Shown piece after piece: positions 20,146 through 29,275 of a stretch of DNA of 64,000 nucleotides. The translations under genes were made by a program, and so were the position numbers. The notes beneath the pieces are model-generated. The model saw nothing but the letters and a program-made list of their open reading frames with translations, was not told where the DNA came from and searched no databases. This stretch comes from CAVVST01 sp963750995 (GTDB lineage: Bacteria; Acidobacteriota; Vicinamibacteria; Vicinamibacterales; UBA2999): the NCBI GenBank assembly GCA_963750995.1, contig CAVVST010000004.1, positions 868,001 to 932,000 on the forward strand. Direction: 5' to 3'. The number at the start of each line of letters is the position of its first letter. Position 1 is the stretch's first letter.

Positions 20146-22197
20146 TTACATGAAGAAGCGGCCGACGGCTTCCAGATCGTGGGTCACGGGCGCCGGCGGC
20201 AGGGACGCAAGGAACCGCCGTCCGTATCCCATGGTCCTCAGCCGTGGATCGAGCACGGCCAGCACCCCGCGATCGGCCCGGTGACGGAGCAGCCGTCCGA
20301 GCCCCTGCTGCAGCGCCAGGATCGCCAGCGGAACCTGGTAGTCGGCGAAGGCATCGCCGCCGGCGGATTTGATCGCGTCGATCCGCGCGGCGGTTACAGG
20401 ATCACCGGGCGAGGCGAACGGCAGCTTGTCGATGATGACGCAGCTCAGCGCCTCGCCGACGACGTCGACACCCTGCCAGAAACTCGAGGTGGCGAGCAGG
20501 ACGGCACCAGGCGTGGTGCGGAACCGTTCGATCAGGTCGGTGCGCGGGGCCGTGCCCTGCACCAGGATCGGGTACGGCAAAGTCATCTCGACGATCTGCT
20601 GCACGGCGCGCAGGACGGCATAGCTCGTGAACAGCACGAACGCGCGTCCGCGCGATCGCTTGAGGATTTCCGTGATCTCGCGCGCCGCCGCCTCCGCGAA
20701 TGCGGGCGCTTTGGGCGGGGGCAACTGCCTGGGAAGGTAAAGCAGCGCCTGCCGCGCGAAATCGAATTCGGACGCGACCCTGACTTCGTCCGCCCCCTTG
20801 ATGCCGAGGCGGGTCTTCACGTAATTGAACGAGCCGTCGACGGCGAGCGTGGCAGACGTCAGCACGATCGCCCGCATGCGATCGAACAGGACGTCGCGGA
20901 CGATGCGCGAGACGTCGATCGGCGAGGCGCGAAGGATGATCCCGCGACCCCGCGTTTCGACGAAGTAGACGAAGTCGGGATCGGCGGCCCGCATGAGGAA
21001 TCGCAGGTCGTTGCGAACCTCGCCGGTGCGGCGTTGCAGGGCCGACAAGGCTTCGGAATCTCCGGAGGCCTGAAGGCCTCCGGCTACCGCTGCGTCGGCA
21101 GACGGCGCCTGGGCGAGGGCGAGCGTGGCTTCCAGGCCTTCGAGCGCCCCGGCCAGCGCCATGCCGTCCTCGAAGTGGTCCTCGAGCGTGTCCGCCGTGT
21201 ATCGAACGCGCGATTCCTGTCCCCCGCCCCCCGCGTGCAGCGCGCGGGCGAGGCTCACGCCGCTGAAGAACATGCGGGAACGGTCGGCGACTCGCCCCAG
21301 GCTGCGAGCGATGTCGTCGTGGCCACCCGCCGCTCGTGCCGCGTCGCGCACGAGGTCGTCGATCCGGAACGCACTCAACGAACAGCCGAAGTACTGCGTG
21401 GCGATGTCTTCGAGCTGGTGCGCCTCGTCCACGACGAGCGTCGGGCAGAAGGGAATCACCTCGCCGTATTCGCTCTGCCTCACCGAGGCGTCGGCGCACA
21501 GTAGATGGTGGTTGACGATGACGACGTCCGATTCGGCGGCGCGCTGGCGCATGCGGGTGACGAAGCATTCGTCATAACGCGGGCACTCGGTGCCCAGGCA
21601 CGAATCGGCTTCAGCCGCGATCTCGCCCCATAGCGGCAGGTTCTCGGGCAGGTCGCGCAGCTCGGCGCGGTCGCCCGTCTCGGTCTGCCTGGCCCAGTCG
21701 TCGATGATCGGTAGTAGCACTCGGTCGCTGGTCTCGATCAATCTCCCCGCCGCCGACGTGTTGCCGTCGACGCCGTCGCGGTACAACTCCCAGCGATGGA
21801 GGCAGAGGTAATTGCCCCGGCCCTTCATCAACGTCGCCGTGAACGGGACGCCCAGCGCGTCCCGCAGGACCGGCAGATCCTTGAAGAAGATCTGTTCCTG
21901 CAGATTCTTGGTGCCGGTGGAGACCAGGACACGATGGCCGCTGAGGATCGCGGGGATCAGGTAGGCGAGCGTTTTCCCGGTACCGGTTCCGGCTTCGGCG
22001 AGAAGGGTTCCGCCGCTTTCGATGACGGCGGCAACCGCCTCGGCCATGCGCTGCTGGCCGTCGCGCGGCTCGAACCCGTCGAGCACGCGGGCGAGCGCGC
22101 CGCTGTCGGAAAACACCGGGCGTACCGCACCGGCCAGTCCCGGTGCGGCAGACGGGTTCAGGCCAGGCGTTCGGAGTACAGCGGGAAGTTCCGGCAC
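20146..22197 (-). CDS. ATP-dependent DNA helicase, DinG/XPD family
   Basis: Superfamily 2 5'-3' helicase with an Fe-S cluster. Walker A AGTGTGKT is near residue 70. Four cysteines are placed as in XPD/DinG: one in NYLCLHRW, then CLGTECPRYDEC. The DEAH box is VVDEAHQLED, and QGLGRLLRHRADRG is motif VI. The coding sequence contains a 26-nt GTAG hairpin (21062-21087, in frame, encoding VAGGLQAS) in a linker region. The start given overlaps glyA by 40 bp. GTG 22116 (VFSDSGALARVL) would match relatives better and avoid the overlap, so the true length is likely 656. Confidence 0.9.
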   Translation of the reverse strand: MPELPAVLRTPGLNPSAAPGLAGAVRPVFSDSGALARVLDGFEPRDGQQRMAEAVAAVIESGGTLLAEAGTGTGKTLAYLIPAILSGHRVLVSTGTKNLQEQIFFKDLPVLRDALGVPFTATLMKGRGNYLCLHRWELYRDGVDGNTSAAGRLIETSDRVLLPIIDDWARQTETGDRAELRDLPENLPLWGEIAAEADSCLGTECPRYDECFVTRMRQRAAESDVVIVNHHLLCADASVRQSEYGEVIPFCPTLVVDEAHQLEDIATQYFGCSLSAFRIDDLVRDAARAAGGHDDIARSLGRVADRSRMFFSGVSLARALHAGGGGQESRVRYTADTLEDHFEDGMALAGALEGLEATLALAQAPSADAAVAGGLQASGDSEALSALQRRTGEVRNDLRFLMRAADPDFVYFVETRGRGIILRASPIDVSRIVRDVLFDRMRAIVLTSATLAVDGSFNYVKTRLGIKGADEVRVASEFDFARQALLYLPRQLPPPKAPAFAEAAAREITEILKRSRGRAFVLFTSYAVLRAVQQIVEMTLPYPILVQGTAPRTDLIERFRTTPGAVLLATSSFWQGVDVVGEALSCVIIDKLPFASPGDPVTAARIDAIKSAGGDAFADYQVPLAILALQQGLGRLLRHRADRGVLAVLDPRLRTMGYGRRFLASLPPAPVTHDLEAVGRFFM
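21062..21087 (-). repeat. GTAG-hairpin repeat inside dinG-like gene
   Basis: Perfect inverted repeat CCGGAGGCCT-GA-AGGCCTCCGG followed by CTAC. On the minus strand these 26 nt are identical to 46156-46181. It lies exactly on a codon boundary of the helicase gene and encodes VAGGLQAS plus the first two bases of the next Gly codon. Confidence 0.8.
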
Positions 22198-23432
22198 AGC
22201 CTTTCGACTTCGGCTTTCACCATGCCGAGCACGCGCTCGTCGTCGGGCGCCGCCAGGACGCGGGCGATCAGACCACCGATCTGATCCATCTCGGCTTCAC
22301 GCATGCCGCGTGTCGTGATGGCGGGCGTGCCGACGCGGATGCCGCTGGCGACCATCGGCGGGTTCTGATCGAACGGAATCGCGTTCTTGTTGACCGTGAT
22401 GCCTGCCTTGCCGAGGGCGGCCTCGGCCACCTTCCCCGTGAGGCCCTTGGAGAAGACGTCGACCAGCATGAGGTGATTGTCGGTGCCGCCGCTCACGAGC
22501 CGGAAACCGTGGCCGGAAATCACCTCAGCCAGGCGCCGCGCGTTGGCGACGATCTGGCGCTGATACTCGGCAAACGACGGCTCCGCGGCTTCCTTGAAGC
22601 ACACGGCCTTGGCCGCGATGATGTGCATCAGCGGACCGCCCTGGACGCCGGGAAACAGCGCGCGATCGAGGTCCTTCGCGTAGCGCTCGCGGCACAGAAC
22701 CAGGCCGGCACGCGGTCCGCGCAGCGTCTTGTGGGTCGTCGAGGTGACGAAGTCTGCATGCGGCACCGGGCTGGGATGCACGCCGGCGGCAATCAGCCCG
22801 GCGATGTGCGCCATGTCCACCATCATCGGCGACCCGACTGCCGCCGCGACCCTGGCGATGCGCTCGAAATCGATCACGCGCGGATACGCGCTGGCGCCGA
22901 CGATGATCATCTTCGGCTTGTGCTCGTGCGCCAGCCGTTCGAGCTCGGCGTAATCGATCCGCTCGTCGTCCTTGTTCACGCCGTACGGAACGATGGTGTA
23001 AAGCTTGCCGGAAAAGTTCAGCGGGTGGCCGTGGGTGAGGTGGCCGCCGTGGGCGAGGTTCATGCCGAGGACGGTGTCGCCCGGCTTGAGCAGGGTCAGG
23101 TAGACCGCCATGTTGGCCTGCGCGCCCGAGTGCGGCTGGACGTTCGCATGGTCGGCGCCGAACAGCCCCTTGGCCCGCGAAATCGCCAGCGACTCGGCGA
23201 CGTCGACGAACTCGCAGCCGCCGTAGTAGCGCCGCCCCGGATAGCCTTCGGCGTATTTGTTCGTCATCACCGAGCCTGCCGCTTCGAGCACGGCGCTGCT
23301 GACGAAATTCTCCGATGCGATCAGCTCGAGGCCTTCGGCCTGGCGGCGGGTTTCATTGCGGATCGCGCCGGCAATCTCGGGATCCGTATCGACCAGGGAA
23401 CGTTGCTGCGCTGAAAGCTCGGAAGATGGCAT
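22158..23432 (-). CDS. glyA: serine hydroxymethyltransferase
   Basis: PLP enzyme that converts serine plus THF to glycine plus methylene-THF; 424 residues, full length. LIASENFVS (residues about 37-45), KYAEGYPGRRYYGGCE and the PLP lysine in TSTTHKTLRGPR are all intact. The ATG at 23432 is preceded by a TACAAT -10 like box (23442-23447 on the minus strand), giving a very short leader. Downstream it overlaps the helicase ORF. Confidence 0.97.
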   Translation of the reverse strand: MPSSELSAQQRSLVDTDPEIAGAIRNETRRQAEGLELIASENFVSSAVLEAAGSVMTNKYAEGYPGRRYYGGCEFVDVAESLAISRAKGLFGADHANVQPHSGAQANMAVYLTLLKPGDTVLGMNLAHGGHLTHGHPLNFSGKLYTIVPYGVNKDDERIDYAELERLAHEHKPKMIIVGASAYPRVIDFERIARVAAAVGSPMMVDMAHIAGLIAAGVHPSPVPHADFVTSTTHKTLRGPRAGLVLCRERYAKDLDRALFPGVQGGPLMHIIAAKAVCFKEAAEPSFAEYQRQIVANARRLAEVISGHGFRLVSGGTDNHLMLVDVFSKGLTGKVAEAALGKAGITVNKNAIPFDQNPPMVASGIRVGTPAITTRGMREAEMDQIGGLIARVLAAPDDERVLGMVKAEVERLCRNFPLYSERLA

Positions 23433-23453
23433 GAGGCAGAAATTGTACTATCA

Positions 23454-23530
23454 AGGCACAAGTCACAACGTTCAAATCACAAGTCACAAGAAAGATCACA
23501 AGTTATCAATCGCCAATCATCAATCACAAA
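23454..23530. repeat. CACAAGTCACAA intergenic repeat
   Basis: AT-rich intergenic stretch between divergent glyA and the RlmI-like gene. It holds AGGCACAAGTCACAAC (23454-23469, identical to 17776-17791), then ATCACAAGTCACAAG, GATCACAAGT and a run of ATCAATC/ATCACAA units. It is clearly unlike the GC-rich surroundings. No coding potential seen. Confidence 0.6.
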
Positions 23531-23537
23531 TCCAGGC

Positions 23538-24701
23538 ATGTCATCGAGCGTCGTGATTTCAGCGCGCGGGGAGCAACGGGTCCGCAGTGGTCATCCGTGG
23601 ATTTATCGCGCCGATGTCGTCGACGTGGACGCGGAAGCCGGCGCCATCGTGCGGGTGATCGGACCGCGCCAGCGGACGATCGGCCAGGCGCTGTTCAGCG
23701 ATCGTTCCCAGATCGCGATCAGGATGCTGACGCGCGGCGAGGTCGAAGCCGGTCTGCCGCTGCTGCGATCGCGGCTGGAGGCGGCGATCGCCGTGCGCGC
23801 GTCGCTCGATCTCGACGCCACTGCCTACCGCCTGATTCACGCCGAGGCCGACTTGCTGCCGTCGCTCGTGGTCGATCGCTACGGTGACTTCCTGGTCGTG
23901 CAGGCGCTGTCGCAGGGAATGGATCGGTTGCTGCCGGAGCTGACGGCGATGCTCGTCGAGATCGCCGCGCCGGCCGGTATCCTCGCGCGCAACGATCCGA
24001 AGGTTCGCGCGCTCGAGGGACTGGAGCAGATCGTCGAGGTGCTGCACGGCGACATCCCTGAGTCCGTCATCGCGCGCGAGGGTCCGGTGGAGTACAAGGT
24101 CGATCTCCGGAGGGGACAGAAGACCGGCCTGTTTCTCGATCAGCGGGAAAACCGGGAAGCGGCGGCACGCTACGCGCGGGGACGACTGCTCGACTGCTTC
24201 AGCTATAACGGCGGGTTCGCGCTCCGGCTGGCGCGCCAGTGCCGCGAAGCGGAAGCCATCGACATTTCGGCCGATGCCGTGCGCCGCATCCGCGCGAACG
24301 CCGCCCGGAACGGCGTCCCCCACCTCGAGGCGCGGGAAGCCAACGTCTTCGATGAACTGCGCCGGCTGGAGCGGGCCGGCGCCCGCTACGACACCATCGT
24401 GCTCGACCCGCCGGCATTCGCCAAGAACAAGGCCGCGATTCCGAACGCGTTGGCCGGGTACAAGGAGATCAACCTGCGCGCCATGCGGCTGCTGTCGCCG
24501 GGCGGCCACCTGATTACGTGCAGCTGCTCGTACAACATCAACGAAGAGATGTTCGCCGCGATGCTCCACGAAGCGTCCGCTGACAGCCACACCCCGGTTG
24601 CCGTCGTCGAGAAACGGATGCAGGGACGGGATCACCCGGTGCTCGTCGGTGTGCCGGAGACCCACTACCTGAAGTGCTTCATCCTGCGGAGAGTCGAATG
24701 A
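23538..24701 (+). CDS. RlmI-like class I rRNA methyltransferase
   Basis: SAM-dependent methyltransferase of the RlmI/RlmK group (387 residues), which methylates cytosine in 23S rRNA. An N-terminal PUA domain (SGHPWIYRADV, residues about 17-27) is followed by the EEHEE-like part and a Rossmann domain with the SAM site LLDCFSYNGGFAL. The LDPPAFAK motif and the TCSCSYN motif near the end carry the usual catalytic region. The stop overlaps the next start (ATGA at 24698-24701). Confidence 0.9.
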   Translation: MSSSVVISARGEQRVRSGHPWIYRADVVDVDAEAGAIVRVIGPRQRTIGQALFSDRSQIAIRMLTRGEVEAGLPLLRSRLEAAIAVRASLDLDATAYRLIHAEADLLPSLVVDRYGDFLVVQALSQGMDRLLPELTAMLVEIAAPAGILARNDPKVRALEGLEQIVEVLHGDIPESVIAREGPVEYKVDLRRGQKTGLFLDQRENREAAARYARGRLLDCFSYNGGFALRLARQCREAEAIDISADAVRRIRANAARNGVPHLEAREANVFDELRRLERAGARYDTIVLDPPAFAKNKAAIPNALAGYKEINLRAMRLLSPGGHLITCSCSYNINEEMFAAMLHEASADSHTPVAVVEKRMQGRDHPVLVGVPETHYLKCFILRRVE

Positions 24702-25931
24702 CCAGTTCCAAGGAGGCCGAGAAGACTTATCTCGGCCTGACCGGGTCGTCGGCGTGGGAGCAGGCGAAGCCGTTCTCCCACGCTGGCGCCGACACACTCG
24801 CGGACAGCGCCCAGCTTCTCCACGACTTCGCCGTCGCGATGATGGCGCTGCAGCCGGCTCCCGGAGATCTCATCCTCGACCTGGGCGCGGGCGGCTGCTG
24901 GTGTTCGGATCTGCTTCGCAAGCTTCATCGGCGATCGGTCGCGGTGGACATTTCGCTCGAGATGCTCAGAGCCGGTCGCCAACGGCCGGGCGGTGGGAAC
25001 CTCCGGGCTGTCACCGGCGACATGGAGGCGCTGCCATTCCGGACCGGCACATTTCAAAAGGCCGTCTGTCTGAGTGCCCTGCATCACGTGCCCGATATGC
25101 GCGCCGCGATCCATGAAGTCGGCAGAGGTACTCACTGACGACGGGGTGGCGCTGTTTTCGGAGCCGGGCCGCGGCCATGCGGAGGCGGCGGTGTCGACCG
25201 CAGCCATGCGCGACTTCGGCGTGCTCGAGCAGGAGGTCCGCATTGGCGAATTCGCGGCCGCCGCCGGCGAAGCAGGCTTCCGCGACGTGCGCATCAAGAC
25301 GCTGGCGTACTCGATTCCAGCGTTCGACCTCACCCCCGATGAATGGCGGCGGTGGGCGCGCCTTGCGGCTTCAAAGCGTCCGCTGCGAGCGCTGCAGAAG
25401 ATGGGTCGGGCGGCGCTCGAGTTCTTCGGGCTTGGCAAGCGTGGTGTCCTGTTCGAAGAGGCGTTCGGGATTTCCATGGTGCGAACGCTGCGCCATGCGA
25501 CCGAGGATCATCCAATCATCCTCGCGTCGAAAAAGCCCTTGCCAGACGCGCGGGTGGAATCGCTGCGCCGCGCGCACATCGACGTCGAAGCGCCTCGTCA
25601 CGCGCAGCCGGGAACGGCGATTCCTGTGAAAGCGTGGCTGATCAACCGTGGAACCGCGGCCTGGGACGCGGTCGGGCACGCAGGGACGGGGCAGGTGCGC
25701 CTCGGCGTGCAGTTGCTCGGAGACGATGGGCGGCTTATCGCCCGCGATCATCATCGTGTCAACCTGCCGGCCGCGGTGGCGGCGGGGGCGTCGACCGAGT
25801 TGGTGTTCGAGTGTCCGGTGCCAGTCGCTGCCGGTGCCTACATGCTGAAATTCGACGTCGTCGCCGAGGGCGTCACCTGGTTCGAGACCGGGGGTTCTCC
25901 AGTCGTCACGCGCAGGTTGACGGTGCGGTGA
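24698..25931 (+). CDS. methyltransferase with C-terminal Ig-like domain (one frameshift)
   Basis: The N-terminal part is a class I SAM methyltransferase: motif I DLILDLGAGGCWCSDLL (about residues 66-82), VAVDIS, and ALHHVPDM. The frame slips near 25118, and the protein resumes as VLTDDGVALFSEPGRGH and runs to the stop at 25929-25931. The last 120 residues or so (from about 25575) form an extra beta-rich domain (PGTAIPVKAWLINRGTAAWD) like the Ig-type modules of sugar-modifying methyltransferases. That tail is unusual and hints at a cell-surface glycan substrate. It is coupled at both ends: ATGA with the RlmI-like gene and GTGA with the SDR gene. Confidence 0.75.
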
Positions 25932-26722
25932 AGCGGACTGTCCTCATCACCGGCGCCTCCTCCGGGATCGGCGAGGCGTTCGCGGACGTGTTCGCGGCGG
26001 CAGGATTTGACCTGGTCCTCACCGCGCGGCGGGCCGACCGCCTCGCCGCGGTTGCCGAGCGGGTCCGCGGAACATACCGAAGCGCGGTCGAGATCATCGT
26101 CGCCGACCTTGCTGAATCCGACGCTCGCGCGCGCCTGTGCGAGGGGGTGGCACGCCGCGGACTCACGATCGATGCACTGGTCAACAACGCCGGCTACGGT
26201 GTTCCCGGGGGCTACCTGGCCTCGCCGTGGGACCGGCACGACGCGATGCTGCAGGTGATGGTAGTGGCGGTGGCGGAACTGACGCATCGTCTGCTGCCTG
26301 GCATGATCGAACGCGGCTACGGGCGCATCATCAACGTCGCATCGCTGGCAGCGCTCGTGCCGGCGCCGGCGGGGCACACGCTGTACGCCGCGTCCAAGGC
26401 ATTGGTCGTCAAGTTCTCCGAGTCGCTGGCCGGAGAGGTGCTGCGGCATGGCGTGCACGTGACGGCGCTCTGTCCCGGTTTCACCTACAGCGAATTCCAC
26501 GACGTTACCGGTACTCGTGCGACCGTCAGCCGACTTCCGTCATGGCTCTGGATGCAGTCCGCGCAGGTCGCCCGCGAGGGGTTCGATGCAGTGATGGCCG
26601 GCACGCCGGTCCACGTGACGGGCCGCGTGAATCGCACCATCGCGGTTGGTGCGCGACACCTCCCGGACTGGTTCGTCCGCGCGATCGGCCGGCGCACCGC
26701 CTACAAGTATCGGAAGAGCTGA
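25928..26722 (+). CDS. short-chain dehydrogenase/reductase
   Basis: Classical SDR of 264 residues. NAD(P)-binding TGASSGIGEA is at residues 7-16, LVNNAGYG follows, and the catalytic Ser and YxxxK appear as INVASL and LYAASK. RRADR after the second strand suggests NADPH preference. The start is GTG, overlapping the preceding stop (GTGA). Its coupling to the methyltransferase suggests a shared small-molecule or lipid pathway, but the substrate is unknown. Confidence 0.88.
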   Translation: MKRTVLITGASSGIGEAFADVFAAAGFDLVLTARRADRLAAVAERVRGTYRSAVEIIVADLAESDARARLCEGVARRGLTIDALVNNAGYGVPGGYLASPWDRHDAMLQVMVVAVAELTHRLLPGMIERGYGRIINVASLAALVPAPAGHTLYAASKALVVKFSESLAGEVLRHGVHVTALCPGFTYSEFHDVTGTRATVSRLPSWLWMQSAQVAREGFDAVMAGTPVHVTGRVNRTIAVGARHLPDWFVRAIGRRTAYKYRKS

Positions 26723-26827
26723 GAAAAAAACCAACCGCGCTGTGTCGTGGGCTCGACGAGCTCAGCCGCGGCTGGAGCGTTATTGCCTGCCGCGCTAGTG
26801 ACCCTCTTTTTGCAGTAACGAACGGTG

Positions 26828-28226
26828 ATGAAGGTTCTTGCCCCCCTGCTGGGAATCGCGCTGGTCGTGTCTACGTCTGGCTGCAACCGAACGGTCGACA
26901 ACGCCGTCCACGTTGACGGTATTCGCGCCCAGATCGAGACGACGCCGCGGTGGATTGAGAATTCCGCTCTTGGAAAGCGGCTCTGGGCAATCGAGCGCAG
27001 CTTCTACGAAGAGCGCGGTTACAGGCCCGCGTGGGTGGACGGCGATCGGACGACACCGCAGATGAAGGACCTGGTGCAGCAGTTCAGAGTACTCCGAGCT
27101 GCACGGCCTCGATCCCGCACGTTATCCGATTGATGAGTTCGAGCAGCGTCGCGCGCAGTCGCAGACCCGCATGGGCACCCGCTTCGATGCCGGAGCCGTG
27201 CCGGCGCTCGACGCGAAGCTCACGTACGCCTACCTTCGCTATGCCGCCGACCTGCTTGGATGGCGCACGAATCCGAGGGACGTATCAAGTAACTGGCTGG
27301 TCGAACCGAGAGAGGACGACCTTGCGGCGCGCCTCGCCGACGCCCTCTCCTCGAACAAGGTCCGGAGGAGCCTGGAAGACCTGGCACCGAGCCACCCCCA
27401 GTACAAAGGCCTGCAGGCGGCGCTGGCGCGCGAGAAGGCGAGCCCGACCGGCAACCTGGATCGCATTCTGATCAACCTCGAACGTTGGCGGTGGGCGCCG
27501 CGTGATCTTGGCGACCGGTACATCCTGGTCAACGTGCCCGGGTACATGCTGCAGGTGATGGAAGGCGGCACCCCCGCCTTGTCGATGCGCGTCATCGTCG
27601 GCAAACCGGGCACGCAGACGCCGCTCTTCAGCGACGAGATGACCTACGTCGTCTTCAGCCCGTACTGGAACATTCCAGAAAACATCCTGCGCGACGAGAC
27701 GCTGCCGCGCGTGGTCAAGGATCCGGGCTTTCTCGAGCGCAACAACATGGAAGTCGTCGGGACGTCAGGCACCATCGACCCGCAGGAAGTGGACTGGACG
27801 GATGAATCGGCGACGAGAGGCCTGCGGTTCCGGCAGCGGCCAGGTCCGGATAACGCACTTGGACTCGTCAAGTTCATCTTCCCGAACCACTTCGATATCT
27901 ATCTGCACGACACGCCAGGGGACCGGCTGTTCTTCAAAGAGCATCGCGCGCTCAGCCACGGTTGCGTCCGCGTGGAGAACCCGGTTGCGCTGGCGGAGTA
28001 CGTGCTGCGGGATCAGGCGCAGTGGACGAAAGCGAAGATTTCAGCGGCGATGCAATCGAGGCGCGAGCAGGGTGTGACGCTCAAACGGAAGCTGCCGGTA
28101 CATATCGGATACTGGACCGCCTGGGTCGCGCCCGACGGCAGCGTGACGTATACGGATGATCCCTACAAACTGGATCGGGCTCAGATCCAGCGTTTCCACC
28201 AGACGAGAGAAACCGCCACCTGGTGA
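26828..28226 (+). CDS. YcbB/LdtD-type L,D-transpeptidase (one frameshift)
   Basis: Cell-wall enzyme that forms 3-3 peptidoglycan cross-links or anchors proteins. The first 90 residues (a weak lipoprotein or signal sequence ending TSGC, then a PG-binding-like region) are in one frame. The frame slips near 27087, and the rest runs from about 27088 to 28226. The YkuD catalytic core has HDTPGDRLFF and the signature SHGCVRVENP with the nucleophile Cys. A large insert before the core is typical of YcbB. The product is about 465 residues. The ATG at 26828 follows a GTG. The 3' end overlaps the convergent barrel gene by 46 bp. Confidence 0.85.
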
Positions 28227-29275
28227 TCGAATCCCGGGCGGCCGAAGCCGCGGCGCGCGCGATGGCCGCCGCGAACGGTCAGCTCGGGCGTCAGGCGCAA
28301 TCCGACCACCTCCTCTGAGTTCGTCATCCGCTGCTGCGTGACCCCGGCCGGCAGCACCATCGGTGAGTGGAGGCGTTCGATGCGGGCTGCCGCGAACCAC
28401 CGCGGCGTCAGCGTCTGCACTCCCTGCACGAACCATCCAGATGCGACGTGCCTGCCCGAACTCGTCTCGATGGTGTCGCGTACCCATTCGGCGGCAAGTT
28501 TCGTAAACGCGAAGGAGAACTCGGTTTCAGCCGTGACGATCGTTGCGTCCCGGTCCTCGGTGACTGCAGGACTTTCTCCGCTGCGAGCCCAGCCGCCCTG
28601 CGTCACCGATGCGCCGAATCGGAGACCGACGTATGGGGTGACGCCGCCGCCCACGACCACGTTGCCAAACTGCGGCGGATTCACGGTGGAGATGATTCGC
28701 CGCCGCCGCAGCGGAGACGTGTCGATGACGGCCGCGCGCGCGTCCCATCGGGTCCCCGACAAGGTGACCTGGCCGCCGAACGGGTAGACGGCGCCGAGCA
28801 GATTCGCCCTTGGCCCGCGCGGCTCGAGCACCGGCAGGGGCGAGAACAACGATGCCGGCTGGGTGATAGTTGGGTTGAGATGCGGACGCCGCACCGTCAG
28901 GTTCGCCAGGCCGACGGGCGAGGCGATCAGGCCGCCGTCGATGCGGACGCCGATGCGCCCCGCATGCTCATACCGGAGCGTGGCGATCCACAGGTCCGCT
29001 GTCCATTCACGGTTCGTGCTCACCCGCTGCACGATCGGCCAGGTGACGACTTCGAAGCCACGCCCCAGCCCGGCGGTCACGACGGCGTCGAGGAACACGC
29101 CGGTCGCATAATTGCCGTTGAAATCATTGGCCTGGTCGACTGATGCGGCGGTGTCGATGGCGATTGGCGCCGGCCGCGCCTGCTGTGCGGCCGCGGGGCT
29201 GGCGATGCCCAGGGCGATTGCCCAGATGACGGCAACACGGAATGCAGCCTCGCGGGGATGTATCACGGCTTTCAC
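28181..29275 (-). CDS. outer-membrane beta-barrel protein, third gene of the cupredoxin operon
   Basis: Predicted outer-membrane protein of 364 residues. A signal peptide (cleaved after ASPAAAQ) is followed by alternating hydrophobic/polar strands, such as GNVVVGGGVTPYVGLRFGAS and HQVAVSLVWWKRW. No enzyme motif. No homologue is recognised by name. GTG start, sharing GTGA with the HD-GYP stop, so it is translated from the same message as the HD-GYP and cupredoxin genes. Alternative reading: a secreted soluble beta protein. Confidence 0.65.
   Translation of the reverse strand: MKAVIHPREAAFRVAVIWAIALGIASPAAAQQARPAPIAIDTAASVDQANDFNGNYATGVFLDAVVTAGLGRGFEVVTWPIVQRVSTNREWTADLWIATLRYEHAGRIGVRIDGGLIASPVGLANLTVRRPHLNPTITQPASLFSPLPVLEPRGPRANLLGAVYPFGGQVTLSGTRWDARAAVIDTSPLRRRRIISTVNPPQFGNVVVGGGVTPYVGLRFGASVTQGGWARSGESPAVTEDRDATIVTAETEFSFAFTKLAAEWVRDTIETSSGRHVASGWFVQGVQTLTPRWFAAARIERLHSPMVLPAGVTQQRMTNSEEVVGLRLTPELTVRGGHRARRGFGRPGFDHQVAVSLVWWKRWI

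Noticed and set aside
20068..21504. Long plus-strand frame of 478 codons
   Set aside because: Antisense to the dinG-like helicase, which has complete helicase and Fe-S motifs.
25870..25900. GTTCGAGACC-like tRNA T-arm
   Set aside because: It is inside the methyltransferase coding frame and no cloverleaf partners were found nearby.
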